Shown: one piece after another, positions 27,379 through 40,168 of the stretch
Layout: the number at the start of each line of letters is the position of its first letter
Position numbering within the stretch: position 1 is the stretch's first letter
The notes under the pieces: generated by a model
Told to the model about the DNA's origin: nothing
The model's input: the letters and a program-made list of their open reading frames with translations, nothing else
The model's database searches: none
From: Mycolicibacterium sp. TY81
GTDB taxonomy: Bacteria; Actinomycetota; Actinomycetes; Mycobacteriales; Mycobacteriaceae
DNA length: 64,000 nt
Assembly: GCF_018326285.1 (NCBI RefSeq)
Contig: NZ_AP023362.1
Span: forward strand, 1,302,001 to 1,366,000
Direction of reading: 5' to 3'
Made by a program: the position numbers and the translations under genes

Positions 27379-28803
27379 ATGCGGGCCGGTTTCTTCGCCC
27401 TGGGCTTCGTCGCGATGCTGCTGGCGGTCACCGGGTGTGCAGACGAGAAGTCGTCGAGCCCGTCCCCGTCATCCCCGCCGACGCCGGAACAGGTGCGGGC
27501 CATCGCGAAATCCGCGTACACATACGGGTTTCCGATGGTCGACAACTACCGGGTCCAGTACTCGTACTTCGCCGACAAGGCCGGGCCCGAGTACAAGGGC
27601 GCCTGGAACCAGATCCACAACGTCGCGCGCGTCTTCACTCCCGAGGACAAGGCGATCCAGACGCCCAACTCGGACACCCCGTACTCGTTCCTGGGTGCCG
27701 ACCTGCGCGCCGAGCCGCTGGTGCTGAGTGTGCCGGACGTCGAGCCGGGCCGGTACTACTCGCTGCAGTTCGTCGACGGCTATACCTACAACATCGCGTA
27801 CGTCGGTAGCCGCGCGACGGGCAACGGCGCGGGCAAATACCTTCTGGCCGGGCCGAATTGGCACGGTGCGACCCCGCCAGGCGTCGAGCGGGTCATCCGC
27901 AGCTCGACCGAGCTGGCCTTCGTGCTGTACCGCACGCAGCTTTTCGGGCCGACGGACATCGAGAACGTCAAGAAGATTCAGGCCGGTTACCAGGTAACGC
28001 CGTTGTCGGCGTTCCTGAAGCAGCCACCGCCACCGCCGGCGCCGGCCATCGACTTCGTCGCCCCGCTGTCGGCGCAGGACGAGCGCACTTCGCCGAAGTT
28101 CTTCGAAATCCTCAACTTCGCAATGAAGTTCGCCCCGGTGCAGGCTGCCGAGGAGGTGATGTGGAAACGCTTCGCCACCATCGGCATCGGTCCCGACGGC
28201 ACCTACCGAGCGGACCAGCTGACGCCCGAGAACCGCAAGGCCGTCGAGGCCGGCATCGCCGACGCGTGGGCGGCGTTCGAGACCTTCAAGAAGGACAAGT
28301 TCGACACCGGCGAAGTGACATCGGCTCAATTGTTCGGCACCGCAACGGATCTCAGGGGTAACTACCTGTACCGCATGGCCGGCGCGGTGCTCGGGATCTA
28401 CGGCAACACCGCGGCCGAGGCGATCTACCCGGGCGAGTCGAACGACAGCACCGGCGCGCCCCTGACCGGTGCCAACAACTACACGCTGCGGTTCGCCCCG
28501 GGGCAGCTGCCGCCCGTCAACGCCTTCTGGTCGGTGACCATGTACGAGATGCCGCAGAGCCTGCTGGTGGCCAATCCCATCAACCGCTACCTCATCAACT
28601 CGGCGATGCTGCCCACCTTGATCAAGGACCCCGACGGCGGCATCACGCTGAACGTGCAGAACAAGTCGCCGGGACCGGCCCGCGAAGCCAACTGGCTACC
28701 CGCCCCGACCGGCCCGTTCATCATCGCGATGCGGCTGTACTGGCCCAAACCCGAAGCGCTCGACGGCACCTGGAAGGCCCCCAAGCCCGTGAAGGTGCCT
28801 TAG
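27379..28803 (+). CDS. DUF1254/DUF1214 lipoprotein
   Basis: A 474-residue exported lipoprotein: signal peptide MRAGFFALGFVAMLLAV with lipobox VTGC. The mature protein has a DUF1254 domain (about 60-190, QTPNSDTPYSFLGADLRAEPLVLSVPDV) and a C-terminal DUF1214 domain (about 355-470, ANNYTLRFAPGQLPPVNAFWSVTMYE). Function unknown; such pairs are common cell-envelope proteins. ATG lies two bases after the SDR stop, so the two genes are probably cotranscribed. Confidence 0.88.
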   Translation: MRAGFFALGFVAMLLAVTGCADEKSSSPSPSSPPTPEQVRAIAKSAYTYGFPMVDNYRVQYSYFADKAGPEYKGAWNQIHNVARVFTPEDKAIQTPNSDTPYSFLGADLRAEPLVLSVPDVEPGRYYSLQFVDGYTYNIAYVGSRATGNGAGKYLLAGPNWHGATPPGVERVIRSSTELAFVLYRTQLFGPTDIENVKKIQAGYQVTPLSAFLKQPPPPPAPAIDFVAPLSAQDERTSPKFFEILNFAMKFAPVQAAEEVMWKRFATIGIGPDGTYRADQLTPENRKAVEAGIADAWAAFETFKKDKFDTGEVTSAQLFGTATDLRGNYLYRMAGAVLGIYGNTAAEAIYPGESNDSTGAPLTGANNYTLRFAPGQLPPVNAFWSVTMYEMPQSLLVANPINRYLINSAMLPTLIKDPDGGITLNVQNKSPGPAREANWLPAPTGPFIIAMRLYWPKPEALDGTWKAPKPVKVP

Positions 28804-28813
28804 TTCTCTTTCC

Positions 28814-28942
28814 CGCGAGCGGCCGTGTTTGTGCACGACACACCGGGTGATCGCGTACAAAAGGGGGCAGCTCGTCGCCCACGAGCGGCCGCAAGCTGCT
28901 CGCTGGAACCCGCGTGTCGGTGTACAAACAGGGCCACTCGCG
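28814..28942. repeat. Long imperfect inverted repeat between convergent genes
   Basis: The 30-base segment at 28814-28843 (CGCGAGCGGCCGTGTTTGTG then CACGACACAC) matches the reverse complement of 28914-28942 at nearly every base. The roughly 70 bp between them include another GAGCGGCCG. It fills the gap between convergent genes and could be a terminator-like hairpin or a member of a dispersed mycobacterial intergenic repeat. Confidence 0.55.
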
Positions 28943-28968
28943 GATAGGGGACTACGCGGGCTGGGGAA

Positions 28969-29847
28969 CTAACGGCCCCGGCGCTTCAGGTACCGCTCGA
29001 ACTCCGCGGCCAGCGCGTCGCCGTCGATCTTGCCGAGCGCCTCGTTCATGTCGACCTCGGCGTCGCCGCGTTCTTCGAGGGACTGCACGTATTCGGCGAT
29101 CTCCTCGTCGTCGGCCGTCATCTCGGTGACCGACTGCTCCCACTCCTCGGCCTGCGCCGGCAGATCGCCGAGGGGCACCTCGACGTCGAGGGCGTCCTCG
29201 ACGCGCCGCAGCAGCGCGACGGTGGCCTTGGGACACGGGGGCTGCGACACGTAGTGCGGTACCGCCGCCCAGAACGTGACGGCCGGGATGCCGGCCTGCA
29301 CGCAGGCGTCCTGGAAGACGCCGGCGATGCCGGTCGGTCCCTCGTAGCGGGTCTCTTCGAGCCCGAAGAACTTGGCCGAGTCGGCCGAGTACGCCGCGCC
29401 GGACACCGGCACCGGGCGGGTGTGCGGGGTGTCGGCGAGCAGCGCGCCCAGGATGACGACGGTCTGCACGTTGAGTTTGTCCAGGATCGCCAGCAGCTCG
29501 GCGCAGAAGGTGCGCCAGCGCATGTTCGGTTCGACGCCGTGCATCAACACCACATCGCGATCCGAGCCCGGTGGGCGGCAGTGGGAGATGCTCATCGACG
29601 GCCACACCAGCTCGCGCGTGACGCCGTCGACCTGGCGGATGACGGGGCGATTCACCTGGTAGTCGTAGTAGCTCTCGTCGTCGATCTCGACGAGGTTCCG
29701 GGCCTCCCACATGGCATCGAGATGCTCGAGGGCGTCACTGGCGGCGTCTCCGGCGTCATTCCACCCCTCGAACGCCGCGACGACGACGGCATCGTGCAGT
29801 TCGGGCAGGTCAAGTCCCTGGGGCAGGGGCCGGTCGGACGGGCTCAC
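28969..29847 (-). CDS. PAC2 family protein (Rv2125-like)
   Basis: A 292-residue cytoplasmic protein of the PAC2 (proteasome assembly chaperone 2) / ATP-grasp-associated family. Typical pieces are VVAAFEGWNDAGDAASDALEHL, MHGVEPNMRWRTF, VVILGALLADTPHTRPVPV and GIPAVTFWAAVPHYVSQPPCPKAT. The C-terminus is an acidic helical tail. Actinobacterial members have no proven function. It starts with GTG and is divergent from metH. Confidence 0.9.
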   Translation of the reverse strand: MSPSDRPLPQGLDLPELHDAVVVAAFEGWNDAGDAASDALEHLDAMWEARNLVEIDDESYYDYQVNRPVIRQVDGVTRELVWPSMSISHCRPPGSDRDVVLMHGVEPNMRWRTFCAELLAILDKLNVQTVVILGALLADTPHTRPVPVSGAAYSADSAKFFGLEETRYEGPTGIAGVFQDACVQAGIPAVTFWAAVPHYVSQPPCPKATVALLRRVEDALDVEVPLGDLPAQAEEWEQSVTEMTADDEEIAEYVQSLEERGDAEVDMNEALGKIDGDALAAEFERYLKRRGR

Positions 29848-30017
29848 AACGCCAGCGTAAGCCCTTCTCGGCGCCCGCGAGCGCTACCCCTGGGCGGGTC
29901 GGGCCGAGAAACCGGTTTGGTGACTCCACCTACCATGGTGATGTGACTGCACTGGACAATCGACTGTCCAACGTGGGCGTCCGAACGTCTGTCGGCTGAC
30001 GACGTAGACTCTTTGGC

Positions 30018-30085
30018 GTCGAGAGGCGTTGCAACGGATCCGGGTTTTCCGGTGTCCGCCACGCTCGGCAGAGTTAAGGACGCCT
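30018..30085 (+). promoter_or_regulatory. Candidate SAH riboswitch upstream of metH
   Basis: The sequence fits the S-adenosylhomocysteine riboswitch plan. P1 pairs GTCGAG (30018-30023) with CTCGGC (30064-30069). P2 pairs CGGA (30035-30038) with TCCG (30055-30058), with CCGG/CCGG inside (30040-30043, 30049-30052). A pseudoknot pairs AGGCGT (30024-30029) with ACGCCT (30080-30085). The conserved core GAGAGGCGTTGCAAC and CCACGCTCGG resembles the family consensus as I remember it. The ribosome site follows within 10 bp. SAH binding should turn metH on. Confidence 0.7.
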
Positions 30086-30106
30086 TCCGCAATGGAAGGA
30101 ACGCAT

Positions 30107-33856
<3,750 letters not shown>

Positions 33857-33861
33857 AGTAG

Positions 33862-34527
33862 ATGTTCAAAGCTGTCCTGTTCGACATGGACGGCACGCTC
33901 GTCGACTCCGAAAAGCTGTGGGACGTCGCGATGCATGCCTTTTACGCCGAAAAGGGCGGGGTGCTGACCGACGCCGTCCGGGAGACGACGGTGGGCGGCT
34001 CGGCGGAGAACGTCATGCGGATCGTTTACGACGACCTCGGCCTGGACCCGACGCCGGAGTCCATGGCCGAGTCCGCGGACTGGCTGCACGACTACACCGG
34101 TGAGCTGTTCGAGCAGGGGCTGCCCTGGCGGCCGGGCGCGCAGGAGTTGCTGGAGACGTTGGCCGCCAGCGACATTCCGCTGGCGCTGGTGACCAACACC
34201 CGGCGCACCTTGACCGAACAAGCACTGAAAACCATTGGTAGCCATTACTTCACGGTCACGGTCTGTGGCGACGAGGTGCCCGACGGTAAGCCACACCCGG
34301 CGCCGTACCTGCGGGCCGCTGCACTGCTCGGCGTTGCGGCGGAGGACTGCCTGGCCATCGAGGACTCGGTGACCGGTGCGCAGTCGGCCGATGCCGCGGG
34401 TTGCGTCGTGCTCGTCGTCCCCAACGATGTCGAGGTGCCCGACGGGCCACGCCGCCGGCACATCGAGTCGCTGGCCGGTCTCGGGGTCGCGGACCTTCGT
34501 GACATCTACACCGAAATGTGTTCGTAG
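33862..34527 (+). CDS. HAD superfamily hydrolase, phosphatase type (IA)
   Basis: A 221-residue HAD phosphatase. Motif I is FDMDGTLVDSEKLW, motif II VTNTRRTL, motif III the Lys in DGKPHPAPYL and motif IV IEDSVTGAQSADAAG. The helical cap between motifs I and II is of the beta-phosphoglucomutase/sugar-phosphatase type. It begins 5 bp after metH and precedes a sugar porter, so a sugar phosphate is a plausible substrate, but this is inference. Confidence 0.9.
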   Translation: MFKAVLFDMDGTLVDSEKLWDVAMHAFYAEKGGVLTDAVRETTVGGSAENVMRIVYDDLGLDPTPESMAESADWLHDYTGELFEQGLPWRPGAQELLETLAASDIPLALVTNTRRTLTEQALKTIGSHYFTVTVCGDEVPDGKPHPAPYLRAAALLGVAAEDCLAIEDSVTGAQSADAAGCVVLVVPNDVEVPDGPRRRHIESLAGLGVADLRDIYTEMCS

Positions 34528-34605
34528 CCGCCGGTTCTGGTCCTGTGGCGCGGCCTGCTGTGCAATTGTTGACGCACCCCACGCAGCGTTGCGAAAGGAC
34601 GTCCG

Positions 34606-36060
34606 ATGTCCCATGGCCCGATCGGTGACGACACAACGGCGATCTTCGATGACGAGGAGTTCGACTCCGGTCACAGTGCGGTGCGCATAGCGTCGGTGGC
34701 GGCGCTCGGCGGTCTGCTGTTCGGCTATGACAGCGCCGTCATCAACGGTGCGGTGAAATCCATCCAGCAGTACTTCGAGATCGACGACCAGTCGCTGGGA
34801 ATTGCCGTCGCCTCGGCACTGCTCGGTGCGGCAGTCGGCGCCGTGACGGCCGGACGGCTGGCCGACCGGATCGGCCGCCTCTCCGTCATGAAGCTGGCCG
34901 CGCTGCTGTTTCTGATCAGCGCGATCGGTGCCGGGCTGGCGTGGAACATTTGGGTGCTCGTGGCGTTCCGGGTCGTCGGTGGTCTCGGCGTCGGCATCGC
35001 GTCGGTGATCGCGCCCGCCTACATCGCCGAAACCTCACCGGCGAGCATTCGAGGTCGGCTCGGGTCGTTACAGCAGTTGGCCATCGTCAGCGGCATCTTT
35101 CTGTCATTGGCTGTGGATGCGCTGCTGGCGCATCTGGCCGGTGGCGCGAGCAACATGCTGTGGCTGGGTCTGGAGGCCTGGCGCTGGATGTTCATCCTGA
35201 TGGCCGTCCCCGCTACCGTGTACGGTCTGTTGGCCTTCACCATTCCCGAGTCGCCGCGTTATCTGGTTGCCACACACCGGATTCCGGAAGCGCGCAAGGT
35301 GCTCACCACGTTGCTGGGGGAGAAGAACCTCGAGATCACGATCGGTCGCATCCAGCAGACGCTCGAATCCGAGGAGAAGCCCACCTGGCGCGACATGTGC
35401 AAGCCCGGCGGCGGACCGCTGAGCCTCTACGGCATCGTCTGGGTCGGTTTGGCGCTGTCGGTGTTCCAGCAGTTCGTCGGTATCAACGTGATCTTCTACT
35501 ACTCGAACGTGCTGTGGGAGGCCGTCGGTTTCAACGAGAGCTCGTCGTTCCTGATCACCGTCATCACCTCGGTGGTGAACATCCTGACGACGGTCATCGC
35601 GATCATGCTGATCGACAAGATCGGCCGCAAGCCGCTGCTGCTCATCGGCTCGGCCGGCATGACGCTGACGCTGGCCACCATGGCGGTCATCTTCGGTACC
35701 GCCCCGCAGGTGAACGGGGTGCCCCAGCTCAGCGGCGTCGAGGGGCCCGTTGCCCTCATCGCGGCGAACCTGTTCGTGGTCGCGTTCGGCATGTCGTGGG
35801 GTCCGGTGGTGTGGGTGCTGCTGGGCGAGATGTTCCCCAACCGCATCCGGGCCGCGGCGCTGGGTCTGGCCGCGGCCGGCCAGTGGGTCGCCAACTGGGC
35901 CATTACCGTCACCTTTCCCGAACTGCGCAGCATGCTCGGCGTCGCATACGGCTTCTACGCGCTGTGCGCGTTCCTGTCGCTGGTGTTCGTCGCCAAGTGG
36001 GTTCGCGAGACCAAAGGTGTTGCGCTGGAGGATATGCACGCCGAGTTGTTGGCAAAGTAA
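34606..36060 (+). CDS. Sugar porter family MFS transporter
   Basis: A 484-residue 12-segment transporter of the sugar porter family, which brings hexoses or pentoses in with protons. Family motifs: GGLLFGYDSAVINGA in the first segment, GRLADRIGR in loop 2-3, RVVGGLGVGIASV, PESPRYL after segment 6, QQFVGINVIFYYS in segment 7, and LIDKIGRKPLLL. Sugar specificity cannot be told. A GAAAGG site precedes the ATG. Confidence 0.93.
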   Translation: MSHGPIGDDTTAIFDDEEFDSGHSAVRIASVAALGGLLFGYDSAVINGAVKSIQQYFEIDDQSLGIAVASALLGAAVGAVTAGRLADRIGRLSVMKLAALLFLISAIGAGLAWNIWVLVAFRVVGGLGVGIASVIAPAYIAETSPASIRGRLGSLQQLAIVSGIFLSLAVDALLAHLAGGASNMLWLGLEAWRWMFILMAVPATVYGLLAFTIPESPRYLVATHRIPEARKVLTTLLGEKNLEITIGRIQQTLESEEKPTWRDMCKPGGGPLSLYGIVWVGLALSVFQQFVGINVIFYYSNVLWEAVGFNESSSFLITVITSVVNILTTVIAIMLIDKIGRKPLLLIGSAGMTLTLATMAVIFGTAPQVNGVPQLSGVEGPVALIAANLFVVAFGMSWGPVVWVLLGEMFPNRIRAAALGLAAAGQWVANWAITVTFPELRSMLGVAYGFYALCAFLSLVFVAKWVRETKGVALEDMHAELLAK

Positions 36061-36240
36061 GGCCGCTGGGTGCCTGGCTGCAATGACTGGCTGATTTCCG
36101 CGACTGACTGAATTCAGCCGCGCGCCCCGGAATGTCCGTCAGATGGCTGATGCCCATCCGTATTGACGTGCGAGATAATTATCGGCGGTGAGCGTTGGTG
36201 CTGCCGTGGTTCTGACGCTCCTTCGTGGAAGGGGTGCGCA

Positions 36241-37266
36241 ATGGTCAACGCCGGCTCTCGTTGTGTGGCTCGCCTGAACGGTGTGGCTCGTCTGAACGTC
36301 GGTGCCGCGGTGGCCACGGCCGCAATCGTGGTGATCGGCTTTGTGGGCGCGGCCCCGCCGGTGCGTGATTCGCATGTCGCCAGTGCCGTCCGGGTAGCGG
36401 CGGTGAATACGTCGAATATGTTGCTCGCAGCGCAATGGGCCGCGCTGGACCAATTCCTGGCCACCCACGCCGACTTTGTGGCGACCGCAGGGCGGGCCGA
36501 GGCCGATCGCAGCTTCGGTGCTGTAGCCGCGATAACGCCGACGACTGGATCCGTCACGGCGCCAACATCTATGGCGGGATCCAGCACGGCGCCAATGCCT
36601 CTGGCGGCGACGGCACTACCCGCTCCGCAGCCGGCCGGCGCCGTCGCCGTCATCGAGCAGGCGATCGTGTCCGCGCTGTCGACGGCGTTCCTGACGTTGG
36701 CCCAGCCGCTGGTCAGCACGCCCCAGCTGGCCGCGATCTTCGGCCCGTTCGTCTTCTTCGGCGTCATCCTGTACGGCTTGGTCGTGGGTGTGCCGCTCAC
36801 AATTTTCAACTCCATCGCTGCCCCGATCCTCAACTTGTTGCCGTTCTCGGCGGTGCCTGCACCCGTCTCGGCGACGCCCACGCTGACTGCAGCCGTGTCG
36901 ACCGGGCCCCTCGCGCCCACCGCACGCACCGTGACTGCCTCCGACCCGGTGACGCCATCTCCCAAGGCGACCCATAAGGGCCGGGCCTTGCCGATGTCGC
37001 GCACACCGAAGGGCGGGGTGGCGACTCCGGATGCGACCGGTGACGACGACGCGGCGGGGCAGCTCAGGTCGACGGCGCGGCAGTCGATGCCGCACGGGCC
37101 GGTGACTGCTGCCGGCCAATCCCACGATCGGAATGTCGGCGGCCAGGATGCCGGATCGCAGGCGGGCGTTCCGAAGGGCGCCGGTGAGGCGGGGGCATCG
37201 CCGTCGCGTAGCTCGAAGCTGGGCCACGGCAGCCGGCCGATTCGCGGTGACAAGGGCAACTCCTAG
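36241..37266 (+). CDS. Secreted or membrane Ala/Pro/Thr-rich protein, unknown
   Basis: A 341-residue protein with an N-terminal hydrophobic segment (VGAAVATAAIVVIGFVGAAPP), then a low-complexity Ala/Thr/Pro stretch and a second strongly hydrophobic part near residues 155-200 (IFGPFVFFGVILYGLVVGVPLTIF). The C-terminal 120 residues are hydrophilic and disordered-looking. ATG 36241 follows GAAGGGG. This looks like a mycobacterial envelope protein of unknown function; no known domain is recognised. Confidence 0.65.
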   Translation: MVNAGSRCVARLNGVARLNVGAAVATAAIVVIGFVGAAPPVRDSHVASAVRVAAVNTSNMLLAAQWAALDQFLATHADFVATAGRAEADRSFGAVAAITPTTGSVTAPTSMAGSSTAPMPLAATALPAPQPAGAVAVIEQAIVSALSTAFLTLAQPLVSTPQLAAIFGPFVFFGVILYGLVVGVPLTIFNSIAAPILNLLPFSAVPAPVSATPTLTAAVSTGPLAPTARTVTASDPVTPSPKATHKGRALPMSRTPKGGVATPDATGDDDAAGQLRSTARQSMPHGPVTAAGQSHDRNVGGQDAGSQAGVPKGAGEAGASPSRSSKLGHGSRPIRGDKGNS

Positions 37267-37402
37267 GCGCGGTTGAGGCTCGGCGTTGGCGTCGACGTAG
37301 GCGTCGGCGGCTCTCGGGCGTGGCGGCTCTTTTTCGGCCCGTAGCGCCGCGGCGCGTGCGGCACTGCCGTCGCGGCATGGGATGCCGTGGCGCGGTGCCC
37401 GA

Positions 37403-38809
37403 TTAGCTTGCGGGCCTGTTTGTTTCACCGTCATCGTCTCCGCTCTCTGTCGGGTAGAGCGTCGGGTGGTGGTAGTGATTCGTCCGTGGCTGGCCGACGT
37501 CCAGTAGTGGTGGTGGGGTCCAGTGGGTTCTGCCGTGGGGGCCCATGGTGGTGGTCCAGCCGCCGGTGTCGGCCAGGCGGTTGTCGCGGCCGCAGGCCAG
37601 GGTCATGGTGTCGATGTTGGTCAGTCCGTCATCACGCCAGTTGGTGTTGACGTGATGAGCCTGCGAGCAGGAGGCGGGGGCGGTGCAGTTGGGTCGGGTG
37701 CAGCCGTGGTCGCGGGCGAACAACGCCAACCGTTGTGCTGTGCTGGCGGTGCGGGCTGCTCGGCCCAGATAGAGGGGTTGGCCGGTGTGGTTATCGAAGA
37801 TGGCGAGGTAGTTGTCCGAGCCTTGCGCGGCCATCCGCACCAGATCCTTGACCGGCAGCTTGGTACCGGTGTGGGTGAGCGCCATCCCGACGCGCTTTTC
37901 CAGGTCGGCGACGGTGCAGGTGGCGACCACCGCGACCGGGAACCCGTTGTGCACACCCGACGTCCCTGAGGCCAGCGCCATCCGGCCCACGAATTTGAAC
38001 GCGTCGTACTGCCGCTGCGCCACAGTCCTTGTGTCGTTGTCGATCTGCTCCTGCGTCGGGGTCCCGGAGTAGCAGGGCTGCGGATCGGCCGGGTTGCACA
38101 TACCCGGGGCGGCGTACTTCTCGAACAACACGTCCCAGTAAGCCCGCCCTTCCGGATCAAGTTCGGCGGTGACGTCGGTACGCCCGTCAGGCCGCTGCTT
38201 ACCCATCACGAACGACCGCTTCGGATCCGGCTCATCGTCGTCGGGTTCGGGGCCGTCCTGATCCAGCTTGTACAACAAATCCGCGGCCGCGCGCCGCAAA
38301 TCCTCCGGGGTTTTGACCCGGGCATCGGCCACCAGATCCGTCTCGCACTGCAACAACGTGACCGGGTCCGCCGCCCACAACGGCACCTTGCCGAAAAACC
38401 AGGTGATCACCGCGACGTGCTCACTGTTGATCGCACCCTCAGCCAACGCGGCGGCCACCAGTTCCCACACCGGACCCAACGGCTCCCCAGTGATCGCCGA
38501 GCGCGGGCCCAGGTGGTCGCAGTCCCGCACCCTCCGGCGGGCCTCCTCCCGGCTGATCCGCAACCGCACATGCAACACCTCAGGCCAATCCTTGGCCCCG
38601 ATGTCTTTGGCCGTGGCCTGGGTCTGTGCGGCCGCCAAAATTTGGTGATCGACGGCCTCGGCCGCACACCTCAACGTTTCCCGGCGGGACTGCAACTCCA
38701 ACAATGTCGGCACATCCAGACCGGTGTAGTCCAAGGCCGCGAGCCGCGCATGCGCCGCCTCGTAGGCGGCGTACGCCTCCTCGACAGCGGCTCGATCGGT
38801 CAAACCCAT
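37403..38809 (-). CDS. HNH endonuclease-like, DUF222 (13E12 repeat family)
   Basis: A 468-residue protein of the REP13E12/DUF222 family common in mycobacteria. DUF222 spans about residues 25-330 and a C-terminal HNH motif is present (CTRPNCTAPASCSQAHHVN, then a GGxTxxxN-like DDGLTNIDTMTLACGRDN), with Cys pairs for zinc. ATG 38809 sits 3 bp after a perfect LexA box, so it should be induced by DNA damage. Whether it is a free endonuclease or a selfish element is unknown. Confidence 0.88.
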   Translation of the reverse strand: MGLTDRAAVEEAYAAYEAAHARLAALDYTGLDVPTLLELQSRRETLRCAAEAVDHQILAAAQTQATAKDIGAKDWPEVLHVRLRISREEARRRVRDCDHLGPRSAITGEPLGPVWELVAAALAEGAINSEHVAVITWFFGKVPLWAADPVTLLQCETDLVADARVKTPEDLRRAAADLLYKLDQDGPEPDDDEPDPKRSFVMGKQRPDGRTDVTAELDPEGRAYWDVLFEKYAAPGMCNPADPQPCYSGTPTQEQIDNDTRTVAQRQYDAFKFVGRMALASGTSGVHNGFPVAVVATCTVADLEKRVGMALTHTGTKLPVKDLVRMAAQGSDNYLAIFDNHTGQPLYLGRAARTASTAQRLALFARDHGCTRPNCTAPASCSQAHHVNTNWRDDGLTNIDTMTLACGRDNRLADTGGWTTTMGPHGRTHWTPPPLLDVGQPRTNHYHHPTLYPTESGDDDGETNRPAS

Positions 38810-38812
38810 ACT

Positions 38813-38828
38813 TCGAACACTAGTTCGA
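38813..38828. promoter_or_regulatory. Mycobacterial SOS (LexA) box
   Basis: TCGAAC-ACTA-GTTCGA is an exact match to the mycobacterial LexA consensus TCGAAC-N4-GTTCGA. It lies directly before the ATG of the 13E12-type gene. LexA control of this family is known in M. tuberculosis. Confidence 0.88.
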
Positions 38829-38857
38829 GCCACTGACAAGAAAACGCCGCAAATGTG

Positions 38858-38875
38858 ACGCTAGTTACCTAGCGT
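38858..38875. repeat. Inverted repeat ACGCTAG-TTAC-CTAGCGT
   Basis: Seven-base perfect arms with a four-base loop, between the SOS box and hisE. There is no T run after it, so an operator is more likely than a terminator. Its role is unknown. Confidence 0.35.
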
Positions 38876-38971
38876 GACCAGCGAAATCAAAGTGACCAAA
38901 GTTTTTTCGAGAGCCGACGTAGCCTCGACATGCGACCCCAGGCAGCCACGTGCACGGCCCGTGCCCCCAGC

Positions 38972-39253
38972 GTGAAACAATTGCAGCCCGTGAAGACCTT
39001 CGATGCGCTATTCGCCGAGCTCAGTGAGCGAGCGCAGACCCGGCCGGCCGGCAGCGGCACCGTCGCGGCGTTGGACGCCGGCGTGCATCATCTGGGCAAG
39101 AAGATCATCGAAGAGGCCGGCGAAGTGTGGATTGCGGCTGAGCACGAGAGCGACGACGAGCTGGCCGGCGAGATCAGCCAGCTCCTGTACTGGACGCAGG
39201 TTCTGATGATCAAGCGCGGCCTGACCCTCGACGACGTGTACGGCAAGCTGTGA
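38972..39253 (+). CDS. hisE: Phosphoribosyl-ATP pyrophosphohydrolase
   Basis: A 93-residue all-alpha NTP-PPase (MazG-like) that hydrolyses phosphoribosyl-ATP to phosphoribosyl-AMP in histidine synthesis. Acidic metal-binding motif: [32 protein letters not shown] 38972 gives the same 93-residue length that I recall for the M. tuberculosis protein. Its stop overlaps the hisG GTG by 4 bp, so the two are coupled. Confidence 0.95.
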   Translation: MKQLQPVKTFDALFAELSERAQTRPAGSGTVAALDAGVHHLGKKIIEEAGEVWIAAEHESDDELAGEISQLLYWTQVLMIKRGLTLDDVYGKL

Positions 39254-40116
39254 CCGGCGCATCGAACGGCCTCCTGCGCGTCGCCGTCCCGAACAAGGGC
39301 GCGCTCAGCGAGTCCGCCGCCCACATCCTGTCCGAGGCCGGATACCGCCGCCGCACTGATCCCAAGGATCTGACGGTCGTCGACCCGGTGAACAAGGTCG
39401 AGTTCTTCTTCCTGCGCCCCAAGGACATTGCCATCTACGTGGGCTCCGGGCAGTTGGACTTCGGCATCACCGGCCGCGACCTGGCCGCCGAGTCGATGGC
39501 GCCCGTCAACGAGCGATTGGCCCTGGGTTTCGGATCCTCGACGTTCCGGTATGCCGCACCCAAGGGGCGGGACTGGACCGTCGCCGACCTGGCCGGTAAG
39601 CGCGTTGCCAGCGCCTACCCGAACCTGGTGCGGAAAGACCTGGCCGACAAGGGGATTGACGCCACTGTGATCCGCCTCGACGGCGCGGTGGAAATCTCGA
39701 TCCAGCTCGGTGTCGCTGACGCCATCGCGGACGTCGTCGGATCCGGCCGGACCCTGGCGCTGCACAACCTCGTGGCCTTCGGTGAATCGCTGTGCGATTC
39801 GGAAGCAGTTCTCATCGAGCGCGCCGACGTCGCGCCGGATCCGGCTCGCGACCAGCTCGCGGCCCGCATCCAGGGCGTCGTGTTCGGGCAGCAGTACCTG
39901 ATGCTCGACTATGACTGCCCGCGCAGCGTTTTGGAGCAGGCAACGGCCATCACGCCGGGTCTCGAATCGCCGACCATCGCGCCGCTGGCCGACGCAGACT
40001 GGGTCGCGGTGCGCGCCCTGGTACCGCGGCGCCAGGTCAACGCCATCATGGATGAGCTCGCGGCCATCGGGGCCAAGGCGATCTTGGCGTCCGATATCCG
40101 GTTCTGTCGCTTCTGA
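39250..40116 (+). CDS. hisG: ATP phosphoribosyltransferase, long form
   Basis: A 288-residue long-form HisG, first enzyme of histidine synthesis, joining ATP and PRPP. Catalytic domain has [15 protein letters not shown] and DFGITGRDL, and the PRPP-binding loop is in [13 protein letters not shown]. The C-terminal ACT-like domain (residues about 210-285, [29 protein letters not shown]) is the site of histidine feedback. GTG start within the hisE stop. Confidence 0.96.
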   Translation: MTGASNGLLRVAVPNKGALSESAAHILSEAGYRRRTDPKDLTVVDPVNKVEFFFLRPKDIAIYVGSGQLDFGITGRDLAAESMAPVNERLALGFGSSTFRYAAPKGRDWTVADLAGKRVASAYPNLVRKDLADKGIDATVIRLDGAVEISIQLGVADAIADVVGSGRTLALHNLVAFGESLCDSEAVLIERADVAPDPARDQLAARIQGVVFGQQYLMLDYDCPRSVLEQATAITPGLESPTIAPLADADWVAVRALVPRRQVNAIMDELAAIGAKAILASDIRFCRF

Positions 40117-40168
40117 CCCGTGCCGGTGTTAGCGTCGCCGTGAGGTCCGCAATCTGACGGAGGGTCAC

